A stretch of DNA of 64,000 nucleotides. Source: Morinoia aosen. Lineage: Eukaryota; Arthropoda; Malacostraca; Amphipoda; Talitridae. The stretch is taken from NCBI GenBank assembly GCA_030386875.1, contig CM059557.1, forward strand, positions 63,566,514 through 63,630,513, in the 5' to 3' direction. Position 1 is the first letter of the stretch, and the number at the start of each line of letters is the position of its first letter. Of this stretch, positions 18,475 to 31,802 are shown in pieces. The position numbers were made by a program, and so were the translations under genes. The notes beneath the pieces are model-generated. The model was given only the letters and a program-made list of their open reading frames with translations. It was not told the origin of the DNA and did not search any database.

Positions 18475-21400
18475 TTCTCATATGCTCAAGATTTCTCAGA
18501 TGCTCAAGATTTCTCAGATGCTTAAAATTATTCAGATGCTCAAGATTTCTCAGATGCTCAAGATTTCTCAGATGCACAATATTTCTCAGATGCTCAAGAT
18601 TTCTCAGATGCTCAAGATTTCTCAGATGCTCAAGATTTCTCAGATGCTCAAGATTTCTCAGATGCTCAAGATTTCTCAAATGCTCAAGATTTCTCAGATG
18701 CACTAAATTTCACAGATGCTCAAGATTTCTCAGATGCACAAGATTTCACAAATGCTCAAGATTTCTCAGATGCACAAGATTTCTCAGATGCACAAGATTT
18801 CACAGATGCTCAAGATTTCTCAGATGCACAAGATTTCTCAGATGCACAAGATTTCTCAGATGCACAAGATTTTCCAGATGCTCAAAATTTCTCAGATGCT
18901 CAAGATTTCTCAGATGCTCAAGATTTCTCCGATGCACAAGATTTCTCAGATGCTCAAGATTTCTCAGATGTTCAAGATTTCTCAGATGCTCAAGATTTCT
19001 CAGATGCTCAAGATTTCTCAGATGCTTAAGATTACTCCGATGCTCAAAGTTATTCAGATGCTCAAGATTTCTCAAATGCTCAAGATTTCTTAGATGCTCA
19101 AGATTTCTCAGATGCTCAAGATTTCTCAGATGCTCAAAATTATTCAGATGCTCAAGATTTCTCAGATGCTCAAAATTTCTCAGATGCTCAAGATTTCTCA
19201 AATGCTCAAGATTTCTCAGATGCTCAAGATTTCTCAGATGCTCAAGATTTCTCAAATGCTCAAGATTTCTCAGATGCTCAAGATTTCTCAGATGCTCAAG
19301 ATTTCTCAAATGTTCAAGATTTCTCAGATGCTCAAGATTTCTCAGATGCTCAAAATTTCTCAGATGCTCAAGATTTCTCAGATGCTCAAGATTTCTCAGA
19401 TACTCTAGATTTCTCAGATGCTCAAGATTTCTCAGATGCTCAAGAATTCTCAGATGCTCAAGATTTCTCAAATGCTCAAGATTTCTCAAATGCTCAAGAT
19501 TTCTCAAATGCTCAAGATTTCTCGAATGCTCAAGATTTCTCAAATGCTCAAGATTTCTCAGATGCTCAAGATTTCTCAAGTGCTCAAGATTTCTCAGATG
19601 CACAAGATTTCTCAGATGCTCAAGATTTCTCAGATGCTCAAGATTTCTCAGATGCTCAAGATTTCTCAGATGCTCAAGATTTCTCAAATGCTCAAGATTT
19701 CTCAGATGCACAAGATTTCTCAGATGCTCAAGATTTCTCAAATGCTCAAGATTTCTCAGATGCTCAAGATTTCTGAAATGCTCAAGATTTCTCAGATGCT
19801 CAAGATTTCTCAGATGCTCAAGATTTCTCAGATGCTCAAGATTTCTCAAATGCTCAAGATTTCTCGGACGCTCAAGATTTTTCAGATGCTCAAGATTTCT
19901 CAGATGCTCAAGATTTCTCAGATGCTCAAGATTTCTCAAATGCTCAAGATTTCTCAGATGCTCAAGATTTCTCAGATGCTCAAGATTTCTCAGATGCTCA
20001 AGAGTTTTCAGATGCTAAAGATTTCTCAAATGCTCAAGATTTCTCAGATGCTAAAGATTTCTCAGATGCTCAAGATTTCTCAAATGCTCAAGATTTCTCA
20101 GATGATCAAGATCTCTCAAATGCTCAAGATTTCTCAAATGCTCAAGATTTCTCAGATGCTCAAGATTTCACAGATGCTCAAGATTTCTCAAATGCTCAAG
20201 ATTTCTCAGATGCTCAAGATTTCTCAGATGCTCAAGATTTCTCAAATGTTCAAGATTTCTCAGATGCTCAAGATTTCTCAGATGCTCAAGATTTCTCAAA
20301 TGCTCAAGATTTCTCAGATGCTCAAGATTTCTCAGATGCTCGTGATTTCTCAAATGCTCAAGATTTCTCAAATGCTCAAGATTTCTCAAATGCTCAAGAT
20401 TTCTCAGATGCTCAAGATTTCTCAGATGCTCAAGATTTCTCAGATGCACAAGATTTCTCAAATGCTCAAGATTTCTCAAATGCTCAAGATTTCTCAGATG
20501 CTCAAGATTTCTCAGATGCTCAAGATTTCTCCAATGCTCAAGATTTCTCAGATGCACCTGATTTCTCAGATGCTCAAGATTTCTCAGATGCTCAAGATTT
20601 CTCAGATGCTCAAGATTTCTCAGATGCTCAAGATATCTCAAATGCTCAAGATTTCTCAGATGCCCAAGATTTCTCAGATGCTCAAGATTTCACAGATGCT
20701 CAAGATTTCCCAGATGCTCAAGATTTCTCAGATGCGCTAGATTTCACAAATGCTCAAGATTTCTCAGATGCACAAGATTTCACAGATGCTCAAGATTTCT
20801 CAGATGCACAAGATTTCTCAGATGCACAAGATTTCACAGATGCTCAAGGTTTCTCAGATGCACAAGATTTCTCAGATGCACAAGATTTCTCAGATGCACA
20901 AGATTTCCCAGATGCTCAAGATTTCTCAGATGCTCAAGATTTCTGAGATGCTCAAGATTTCTCAGATGCACATGATTTCTCAGATGCTCAATATTTCTCA
21001 TATGCTCAAGATTTCTCAGATGCTCAAGATTTCTCAGATGCTCAAGATTTCTCAGATGCTTAAAATTATTCAGATGCTCAAGATTTCTCAGATGCTCAAG
21101 ATTTCTCAGATGCACAATATTTCTCAGATGCTCAAGATTTCTCAGATGCTCAAGATTTCTCAGATGCTCAAGATTTCTCAAATGCTCAAGATTTCTCAGA
21201 TGCACTAAATTTCACAGATGCTCAAGATTTCTCAGATGCACAAGATTTCACAAATGCTCAAGATTTCTCAGATGCACAAGATTTCTCAGATGCACAAGAT
21301 TTCACAGATGCTCAAGATTTCTCAGATGCACAAGATTTCTCAGATGCACAAGATTTCTCAGATGCACAAAATTTTCCAGATGCTCAAAATTTCTCAGATG

Positions 21401-24400
21401 CTCAAGGTTTCTCAGATGCTCAAGATTTCTCCGATGCACAAGATTTCTCAGATGCTCAAGATTTCTCAGATGCTCAAAATTTCTCAGATGCTCAAGATTT
21501 CTCAGATGCTCAAGATTTCTCAGATGCTCAAGATTACTCCGATGCTCAAAGTTATTCAGATGCTCAAGATTTCTCAAATGCTCAAGATTTCTTAGATGCT
21601 CAAGATTTCTCAGATGCTCAAGATTTCTCAGATGCTCAAAATTATTCAGATGCTCAAGATTTCTCAGATGCTCAAGATTTCTCAGATGCTCAAGATTTCT
21701 CAAATGCTCAAGATTTCTCAGATGCTCAAGATTTCTCAGATGCTCAAGATTTCTCAAATGCTCAAGATTTCTCAGATGCTCAAGATTTCTCAGATGCTCA
21801 AGATTTCTCAAATGTTCAAGATTTCTCAGATGCTCAAGATTTCTCAGATGCTCAAGATTTCTCAGATGCTCAAGATTTCTCAGATGCTCAAGATTTCTCA
21901 GATACTCAAGATTTCTCAGATGCTCAAGATTTCTCAGATGCTCAAGAATTCTCAGATGCTCAAGATTTCTCAAATGCTCAAGATTTCTCAAATGCTCAAG
22001 ATTTCTCAAATGCTCAAGATTTCTCGAATGCTCAAGATTTCTCAAATGCTCAAGATTTCTCAGATGCTCAAGATTTCTCAAGTGCTCAAGATTTCTCAGA
22101 TGCCCAAGATTTCTCAGATGCTCAAGATTTCTCAGATGCTCAAAATTTCTCAGATGCTCAAGATTTCTCAGATGCTCAAGATTTCTCAAATGCTCAAGAT
22201 TTCTCAGATGCACAAGATTTCTCAGATGCTCAAGATTTCTCAAATGCTCAAGATTTCTCAGATGCTCAAGATTTCTCAAATGCTCAAGATTTCTCAGATG
22301 CTCAAGATTTCTCAGATGCTCAAGATTTCTCAGATGCTCAAGATTTCTCAAATGCTCAAGATTTCTCGGATGCTCAAGATTTTTCAGATGCTCAAGATTT
22401 CTCAGATGCTCAAGATTTCTCAAATGCTCAAGATTTCTCAAATGCTCAAGATTTCTCAGATGCTCAAGATTTCTCAGATGCTCAAGATTTCTCAAATGCT
22501 CAAGATTTCTCAGATGCTCAAGATTTCTCAGATGCTCAAGATTTCTCAGATGCTCAAGATTTTTCAGATGCTCAAGATTTCTCAAATGCTCAAGATTTCT
22601 CAGATGCACAAGATTTCTCAGATGCTCAAGATTTCTCAAATGCTCAAGATTTCTCAGATGCTCAAGATCTCTCAAATGCTCAAGATTTCTCAAATGCTCA
22701 AGATTTCTCAGATGCTCAAGATTTCTCAAATGCTCAAGATTTCTCAAATGCTCAAGATTTCTCAAATGCTCAAGATTTCTCGAATGCTCAAGATTTCTCA
22801 AATGCTCAAGATTTCTCAGATGCTCCAGATTTCTCAAGTGCTCAAGATTTCTCAGATGCACAAGATTTCTCAGATGCTCAAGATTTCTCAGATGCTCAAG
22901 ATTTCTCAGATGCTCAAGATTTCTCAGATGCTCAAGATTTCTCAAATGCTCAAGATTTCTCAGATGCACAAGATTTCTCAGATGCTCAAGATTTCTCAAA
23001 TGCTCAAGATTTCTCAGATGCTCAAGATTTCTGAAATGCTCAAGATTTCTCAGATGCTCAAGATTTCTCAGATGCTCAAGATTTCTCAGATGCTCAAGAT
23101 TTCTCAAATGCTCAAGATTTCTCGGATGCTCAAGATTTTTCAGATGCTCAAGATTTCTCAGATGCTCAAGATTTCTCAAATGCTCAAGATTTCTCAAATG
23201 CTCAAGATTTCTCAGATGCTCAAGATTTCTCAGATGCTCAAGATTTCTCAAATGCTCAAGATTTCTCATATGCTCAAGATTTCTCAGATGCTCAAGATTT
23301 CTCAGATGCTCAAGATTTTTCAGATGCTCAAGATTTCTCAAATGCTCAAGATTTCTCAGATGCTAAAGATTTCTCAGATGCTCAAGATTTCTCAAATGCT
23401 CAAGATTTCTCAGATGCTCAAGATCTCTCAAATGCTCAAGATTTCTCAAATGCTCAAGATTTCTCAGATGCTCAAGATTTCACAGATGCTCAAGATTTCT
23501 CAAATGCTCAAGATTTCTCAGATGCTCAAGATTTCTCAGATGCTCAAGATTTCTCAAATGTTCAAGATTTCTCAGATGCTCAAGATTTTTCAGATGCTCA
23601 AGATTTCTCAAATGCTCAAGATTTCTCAGATGCTCAAGATTTCTCAGATGCTCGTGATTTCTCAAATGCTCAAGATTTCTCAAATGCTCAAGATTTCTCA
23701 AATGCTCAAGATTTCTCACATGCTCAAGATTTCTCAGATGCTCAAGATTTCTCAGATGCACAAGATTTCTCAAATGCTCAAGATTTCTCAAATGCTCAAG
23801 ATTTCTCAGATGCTCAAGATTTCTCAGATGCTCAAGATTTCTCCAATGCTCAAGATTTCTCAGATGCACATGATTTCTCAGATGCTCAAGATTTCTCAGA
23901 TGCTCAAGATTTCTCAGATGCTCAAGATTTCTCAGATGCTCAAGATTTCTCAGATGCTCAAGATATCTCAAATGCTCAAGATTTCTCAGATGCTCAAGAT
24001 TTCTCAGATGCTCAAGATTTCACAGATGCTCAAGATTTCCCAGATGCTCAAGATTTCTCAGATGCGCTAGATTTCACAAATGCTCAAGATTTCTCAGATG
24101 CACAAGATTTCACAGATGCTCAAGATTTCTCAGATGCACGAGATTTCTCAGATGCACAAGATTTCACAGATGCTCAAGGTTTCTCAGATGCACAAGATTT
24201 CTCAGATGCACAAGATTTCTCAGATGCACAAGATCTCCCAGATGCTCAAGATTTCTCAGATGCTCAAGATACTGAGATGCTCAAGATTTCTCAGATGCAC
24301 AAGATTTCTCAGATGCTCAAGATTTCTCATATGCTCAAGATTTCTCAGATGCTCAAGATTTCTCAGATGCTCAAGATTTCTCAGATGCTTAAAATTATTC

Positions 24401-26395
24401 AGATGCTCAAGATTTCTCAGATGCTCAAGATTTCTCAGATGCACAATATTTCTCAGATGCTCAAGATTTCTCAGATGCTCAAGATTTCTCAGATGCTCAA
24501 GATTTCTCAGATGCTCAAGATTTCTCAGATGCTCAAGATTTCTCAAATGCTCAAGATTTCTCAGATGCACTAAATTTCACAGATGCTCATGATTTCTCAG
24601 ATGCAAAAGATTTCACAAATGCTCAAGATTTCTCAGATGCACAAGATTTCTCAGATGCACAAGATTTCACAGATGCTCAAGATTTCTCAGATGCACAAGA
24701 TTTCTCAGATGCACAAGATTTCTCAGATGCACAAGATTTTCCAGATGCTCAAAATTTCTCAGATGCTCAAGGTTTCTCAGATGCTCAAGATTTCTCCGAT
24801 GCACAAGATTTCTCAGATGCTCAAGATTTCTCAGATGCTCAAGATTTCTCAGATGCTCAAGATTTCTCAGATGCTCAAGATTTCTCAGATGCTCAAGATT
24901 ACTCCGATGCTCAAAGTTATTCAGATGCTCAAGATTTCTCAAATGCTCAAGATTTCTTAGATGCTCAAGATTTCTCAGATGCTCAAGATTTCTCAGATGC
25001 TCAAAATTATTCAGATGCTCAAGATTTCTCAGATGCTCAAGATTTCTCAGATGCTCAAGATTTCTCAAATGCTCAAGATTTCTCAGATGCTCAAGATTTC
25101 TCAGATGCTCAAGATTTCTCAAATGCTCAAGATTTCTCAGATGCTCAAGATTTCTCAGATGCTCAAGATTTCTCAAATGTTCAAGATTTCTCAGATGCTC
25201 AAGATTTCTCAGATGCTCAAGATTTCTCAGATGCTCAAGATTTCTCAGATGTTCAAGATTTCTCAGATACCCAAGATTTCTCAGATGCTCAAGATTTCTC
25301 AGATGCTCAAGAATTCTCAGATGCTCAAGATTTCTCAAATGCTCAAGATTTCTCAAATGCTCAAGATTTCTCATATGCTCAAGATTTCTCGAATGCTCAA
25401 GATTTCTCAAATGCTCAAGATTTCTCAGATGCTCAAGATTTCTCAAGTGCTCAAGATTTCTCAGATGCACAAGATTTCTCAGATGCTCAAGATTTCTCAG
25501 ATGCTCAAGATTTCTCAGATGCTCAAGATTTCTCAGATGCTCAAGATTTCTCAAATGCTCAAGATTTCTCAGATGCACAAGATTTCTCAGATGCTCAAGA
25601 TTTCTCAAATGCTCAAGATTTCTCAGATGCTCAAGATTTCTCAAATGCTCAAGATTTCTCAGATGCTCAAGATTTCTCAGATGCTCAAGATTTCTCAGAT
25701 GCTCAAGATTTCTCAAATGCTCAAGATTTCTCGGATGCTCAAGATTTTTCAGATGCTCAAGATTTCTCAGATGCTCAAGATTTCTCAAATGCTCAAGATT
25801 TCTCAAATGCTCAAGATTTCTCAGATGCTCAAGATTTCTCAGATGCTCAAGATTTCTCAAATGCTCAAGATTTCTCAGATGCTCAAGATTTCTCAGATGC
25901 TCAAGATTTCTCAGATGCTCAAGATTTTTCAGATGCTCAAGATTTCTCAAATGCTCAAGATTTCTCAGATGCACAAGATTTCTCAGATGCTCAAGATTTC
26001 TCAAATGCTCAAGATTTCTCAGATGCTCAAGATCTCTCAAATGCTCAAGATTTCTCAAATGCTCAAGATTTCTCAGATGCTCAAGATTTCACAGATGCTC
26101 AAGATTTCTGAAATGCTCAAGATTTCTCAGATGCTCAAGATTTCTCAGATGCTCAAGATTTCTCAAATGTTCAAGATTTCTCAGATGCTCAAGATTTCTC
26201 AGATGCTCAAGATTTCTCAAATGCTCAAGATTTCTCAGATGCTCAAGATTTCTCAGATGCTCGTGATTTCTCAAATGCTCAAGATTTCTCAAATGCTCAA
26301 GATTTCTCAAATGCTCAAGATTTCTCAGATGCTCAAGATTTCTCAGATGCTCAAGATTTCTCAGATGCACAAGATTTCTCAAATGCTCAAGATTT
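18475..26395. repeat. 18-bp minisatellite, block 3 (higher-order array)
   Basis: 7.9 kb, about 440 units. The landmark CATATGCTCAAG, then GCTTAAAATTATTC, GCACAATATTTC, GCACTAAATTTC, TTTTCCAG and AAAGTTATTC, recurs in order starting near 18481, 21000 and 24328. This gives higher-order units of about 2.5 and 3.3 kb. The first part repeats blocks 1 and 2. Open frames of up to about 820 codons on plus and 680 on minus arise from the 18-bp period and are not considered genes. The array is cut at 26395 by the nested element. Confidence 0.97.
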
Positions 26396-26644
26396 TGTGA
26401 CGCCAAAAGTAGGTGTGAAGTCCGAAGGTTAGTGACAACGCTGGTAACTGCGCGACGTTTACTGGTAGGGATGTTGTACAGGGGAGGAACACGGTCCAAA
26501 TGCGACTCTAGAAGTCTCCACACGCTCTTTTATACTCTCAATTTGCTGACCAAGCACCCGCACTGCGGTAAAACCGCACCCAGGCGTTGCATCAGCATAT
26601 GTACGAACATATGTACAGAGAAAGTGCGCAACCGCGACGGCACA
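26396..26644 (-). repeat. 3' LTR of nested element
   Basis: 249 bp. On the minus strand it reads TGTGCCGTCGCGGT...GCGTCACA. It contains TATAAAAG and matches the right-hand copy over its full length by eye. Confidence 0.92.
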
Positions 26645-29600
26645 CACCTTCCCCCATGCCTGATTTAATACAAAATAAACGAATCAAAGGGAAGAATCGT
26701 AAATTAAAAATCAACACAGTAAGCTAAAGGCATCCTGGTTAGAAAAACCAAAAAAATAAAAATAATCCTTTCGTGGCAAAAACAACTGCCAGTAACAGGA
26801 AAAACAAACGCGTCCAGTTAAATTCGACAAAAAGCATCGCAAAGAAAAACCGCAAACACCCCCATCACCAAAAAAAATGGGAAGAGGCGCTGCTCAAGAC
26901 ATGTTTATAATGCAAAAAAAAATTTTGGCACACGAACATTGCAACATAAAAAATTTTCTGGCAACAGAAAACCTTAAAACAATGCACCTCGGCACGTGTC
27001 GTACTAAAAAAACAAAAATCCGCTAACATGAACAACAGCCATGAAAAACACAATTAACTCTAACATTGTTTTGTGTTAAACAGTTCAAATGCTAACGCAG
27101 TAAAAATGAAAAAGAAAATCGCATCGTTGAAACAACAACTGAAAAGTTTTTAATCAAACACAAATAAGAAATAGGGCACGTAGATACCTCGACAAATAAA
27201 AAATCATTCTCGCCCTAAAATTTAAATAAATCAATACATTCGTTAAGGATAATAATAACACGCATGAAATTAAATACACAATACCTTTAAAATTTTAAAT
27301 GAACAAGTATTCGCATAAATTGAGTTATCGATAAACCAAAATGAACAAATCATAATTATATACCTGAACACTGCATCGACTCGAGCATCTTCGCGAACAT
27401 GGTTAAAATGAAATACGTAAAACACAAGCTTGGAAATACCAACTTAATATTAATTCATGAGTAAATATAAAAACATCCGCTTACATCTCTGGTGAAAGAG
27501 TAACACCGAGCAAAACACGAGTTCTTCGGCAAGGCAATTTCGGAAAATTTTATAATAATCAAAACTAGTGCCTCGTAGGTAATGAAAAATGATACAGAAA
27601 AGTTGAGTTGATATTAAATAAAGCATCATTAAAGTTTTCACCAAAAAGAAACATTCAAAATATCGTCTGCGTTACCGTAGACTTAAAAATAGAAGTTGGA
27701 TAATCTTATAACCAAACATCGCACAAATTAGAACGGAACTTTTCCACCATTAGTAAAACAACCAATCAGAATAAACAGAGTGCCGTAGACTCGTAAAACG
27801 TAATTCTATCGGTAACATAATGGTATAGCACGTGGATTAAGATATAAGATAATACGTAACAAAATCGAACACACGCTAGTTTAAGACATCAAGTATGAAT
27901 ATGAAAATCGGGTTTCCAAATTATCGTAATGTAACCGTAATAAAATGTAAACAAAGTCATAATTTTTGAACGACTGAATTTATAATTACCTACTTTCAAG
28001 TTTCAAAATTTATTAAACCACGTTTTCAACATTACGAACATGGTAAAGTAACACTGTAAAGTATTAAAACCACATTAAATCTTCAAGGTAAGTTACTCTT
28101 TTCAAATCACTGCGCGCGAAGTTGAATTTCAGTAATCTCTTGACTGCGCGCGAAGGTAAATTGCAGTAGTCTCTTTGCTGCGTGCAAAGCTCTGCTGCCG
28201 CCAAGGCCATCGATGTTTGTTGACAAGCGCTCTGGCACCAGGCTGTCGTACACCAACGCGATGCCATGTACATGTACCATGTTACCGTGTTACAGATATT
28301 GTGTTACCGCTCGCACACGCTCGAACTGAAATTGGAAATCAATACAAAAACGATTAGCATGACCAATTAGAAAGAAAAATGAACACAATTTAAACAATTC
28401 TAAAAGCCATACCAATTTAAAACACAAGCATAAAGGTTTACGTAAAGTGAACTGCAGCTTGATAATGAACTTTTTTTAAAAAAAAATCCTTTCAAGTCAA
28501 TGATTTAAATGTCCAACAAAAACAAATCTCTTACTTCATTTAAGTTTTCTCAGAAAACGAATTCTGAATCAATAAAGATCAACTGAATTTCGAATAGACA
28601 TTTAATTTGCTGAGAGATTGAAAACACTGTCTCCACGTTAAAATCTCGGCATCAGCAGCCGGATGTCGTGAGAATTTTCCAATCTGTATTTAAAGTGTGA
28701 ATTCAGCACATTAATTCTCATCGAGACATGAGAGTGCGTTCTTGAAACGTTCCCAGACTATGCACGGGCAAAAAGATTAAATATCTGCAAAGTCGTCAAC
28801 TCTTGCAAAACGTGCAAACAAAAAAAATCAAAAATTTTCCACAATCATGTGCGTCTTTTACACAAGAAAATTACGTATTATTATACTGTACTTGCTGAAC
28901 TGTTACACTGTGAACTGCCATTTTACGTTTCACATATCGCGTTCCGTTAATGCCTTAATCAAAAAGGGTAAACACTAAAGCATACACGAGGTTAAACTGA
29001 AGCATAAGCAAATAAAACAAAAAAAATGATTGAACACGTAAGGACATACTTTTTACAGTACGTACACAAAAAGATATAAATGCAATAGATCAATATTGAC
29101 GTTAAATATTCTAATTTTTAATCGTTCAATCCGTTGTAAATTATCCCGTGAAAACTTTTAGGAGACTTGATGATAAATTTTACATTCTGTTACTTTCGAA
29201 TAATAAATTACACAACATAAAACTTTACTGAGTATGAAATTTGGGTAGGCTTGCAAAATGACTTGTATGACGCACTAGGTCGTAAACGTGCTCAAAAACA
29301 TTAAGAACAGCCACTCTCTTCAAAAAATAACGAAGAGATAAATGAAATTTTGCTCTTACTTTTAATTAGTTTCCACTATTCAATTATATGTCAATTCTTC
29401 AAAACACATCCTATTCATGACTATTCACCAGTCATATTCATATCCATGCCTTCGTACCTTGGCTACCAACTGTTGCTAAACAGAGCCACAGGAAGTAAGG
29501 CGCCTCTCTGTCTGGCTTATGAGTCAGCGTTTGCATGTCGTCTAGCGCTCTTTTTTTCTCCGAGTTCAATGTCTCGGTGCAGCTGCGTACAGCTCTGCAC

Positions 29601-31553
29601 ACTCTGCACACTATTACTCTCGTTACTCTTAACTAATTACCTCACCACCACATGTGGTTAATTAATGGGCTTCTATCGCCTCTCATTATTACTCTCGTAT
29701 GATACTTCTGTTCGCCAGCACAAGGACAAACACAATCCACAATGCTACTCTGACCATAATGGTATCACTGACATTAATTCCTAGTTCGTCAACACGAATA
29801 TCGTTACAACAATGCCCCGGTTTAGCAGATATCATCCCAACGTCTTTACCAGAGATGGCATTGAAACTTCCACCACAACACTGTCGACTTTGGGTAGATC
29901 CGCATCACCGTGAACATTGCAAACATTCGCTTCTCTAAAGCTTACTCACTTAATTGTCTGCGCGAATTACTCAACAGTATTACTCGACCTCGCTGGTAAA
30001 TGTACCTGGTAACCTTAAACCATTTTACCAGATATATCCACAGACTTGTCGGTATCTTTACCAAGCGCTGCAACGCTTTATTTATTCTCTCACGGACATT
30101 CACTCTGCCGCGGTATCTTCTCTTTTTGCTCTATTTTTCTCACATATTTCTCACATATGTCTTCTATCGTACTCAGAGCAATAACATCAGGAATGTATCA
30201 TCTGAACATCCATTATTACTTACTTCACTTGAAAGAGTATCTTCCAACCTTAATATATTTTTAATTCTCGAAATCACATTGCATTTCTCAGTACATATTT
30301 CATCACTATTACATCATTTCAATGCATTGTACTACTTTTACATCATCTTTTAACTAATTCCTGTCATCTTAATACAGCGAATTGTTCTTTCAATAATTGA
30401 TCCTTTGATCAGTAGTACCTCCTCGAAATCAAAATGCAATGATTCTCTTGCAAACAATTTTCCTCTTACTCTCTAACTGCTTGAACGTTGAGTTTTACAA
30501 AGGTCTTCAGCATTACCTTTGGGCAAATTGGAAACGCACCTCCCCCTGCAGCATCCCATCAGACGCAACCAGCAAAAAAATAAATCTCACATGACCTACA
30601 TGTTGTACAGACCACAGAAGGCATTTAAGTATACTTATCTCTCTGTCGCCAATATATCCACATCAGAAAAAAAACTGTGGTAGGCATTCTATTATTTCGA
30701 AAATCACTCGATACTGAAATTTCAGGCATAATTACGTTACGAGTTTGGTCTCTACGTATTACACAAATAACATCACTGCTCAAATGAGTTTAACGTTGCT
30801 CAAGATTAAATTTATACAACTAAAACAATACAAAATTACTTGAAGCACTTATAGCAACACTTCGAGAAAATAGCGCCACTCACTTTAAAAAATAGGACTC
30901 GTAACACCTTGAAAACAGCTCATGTCTAGGGGTCATTGAACACACAGCCTGCTCTCTGCAACTGCAAGTACAGCCCAGCTAGGTTGACCTTGACGCCCGC
31001 ACGTACTGGCTGACGCGCACGCTGCACGCCGCCTGCCTCACTCGCAATGAATAGTTAGCTGCAACGGCACTGTTACAATTATCACAATTAACTGCTGCTT
31101 TACTTATCTTAAATTGTAGTTAGAGTTGTCGCACGATGTCGTGATCTCTGCCATCGTTGTAAGCGATGCACCGTCACTGCTCCGCCCGTAGCACGAAGTT
31201 GACGTAACTGTAGTCGGCTGAATCACCTCGTAGTTGAAGGTTTCAGCTCCGTAGCCGACCTCACCGTTGATCTCTGAAGCTCTCCGTCCGTCGATGCTGT
31301 CCTTATAGTCGATATCTCGTTGCTCTGCAGTCTCTGCAGATAATCTTCGTAGAATGTATATTTCTTCTCTTCACCAGACGATCTTCCTGGAGTTCTCTCG
31401 AATTCTCTGTAGTTATCACCGTCGTCTTGATTTGCTGAAGTCACTCGACCTTCTTCTCAAACTTATTTAGGTTTCTCGTCGAATACTTTATCTTCTTTTC
31501 TTCTCAAATATATCTTCACGAATTCGTGGGTCCGTCACTGATATGGCCACCAG
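26645..31553 (-). other. Interior of nested element, no recognisable coding capacity
   Basis: Read on the minus strand, this holds a leader after the right LTR with a 73-codon frame (31444-31223, hydrophilic, no recognised family), a Pro/Ala-poor AT-rich middle and a T-rich 3' UTR. The longest frames are 60-117 codons and resemble nothing known to me. A minus-strand GTGAGT near 30890 resembles the leader donor of the other family. It qualifies as a large retrotransposon derivative. Confidence 0.7.
27061..27275 (-). other. 3' UTR blocks shared with the autonomous family
   Basis: Minus-strand 27143-27064 matches 8370-8446 at about 85% (TGTTGTTTCAACGATGCG versus TGTTGTTTCAAAGATGCG, then TTTTTACTGCG and ACACAAAACAATGTT-type words). 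Minus-strand 27275-27232 matches 8258-8300 (AATTTCATGCGTG and CTTAACGAATGTATTG). These are the best conserved non-LTR parts of the two elements, so they may hold cis-acting signals. Confidence 0.65.
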
Positions 31554-31802
31554 TGTGACGCCAAAAGTAGGTGTGAAGTCCGAAGGTTAGTGACAACGCT
31601 GGTAACTGCGCGACGTTTACTGGTAGGGATGTTGTACAGGGGAGGAACACGGTCCAAATGCGACTCTAGAAGTCTCCACACGCTCTTTTATACTCTCAAT
31701 TTGCTGACCAAGCACCCGCACTGCGGTAAAACCGCACCCAGGCGTTGCATCAGCATATGTACGAACATATGTACAGAGAAAGTGCGCAACCGCGACGGCA
31801 CA
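31554..31802 (-). repeat. 5' LTR of nested element
   Basis: 249 bp, identical by eye to 26396-26644. It is followed on the minus strand by the putative primer-binding site CTGGTGGCC (31553 downward) and flanked at right by target duplication ATTT. Confidence 0.92.

Larger units (their letters stand above)
26396..31802 (-). mobile_element. Non-autonomous LTR retrotransposon nested in the minisatellite
   Basis: 5,407 bp with two 249-bp LTRs (26396-26644 and 31554-31802) that look identical, flanked by ATTT on both sides (26392-26395, 31803-31806). Orientation is minus: a G-rich polypurine tract abuts the left LTR and CTGGTGG follows the right LTR, as in the 226-bp-LTR family. The LTR start, TATA region and parts of the 3' UTR match that family at roughly 75-85%. 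The 4.9-kb interior has no gag, pol or ORF3. It probably moves with proteins supplied in trans. Confidence 0.88.
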
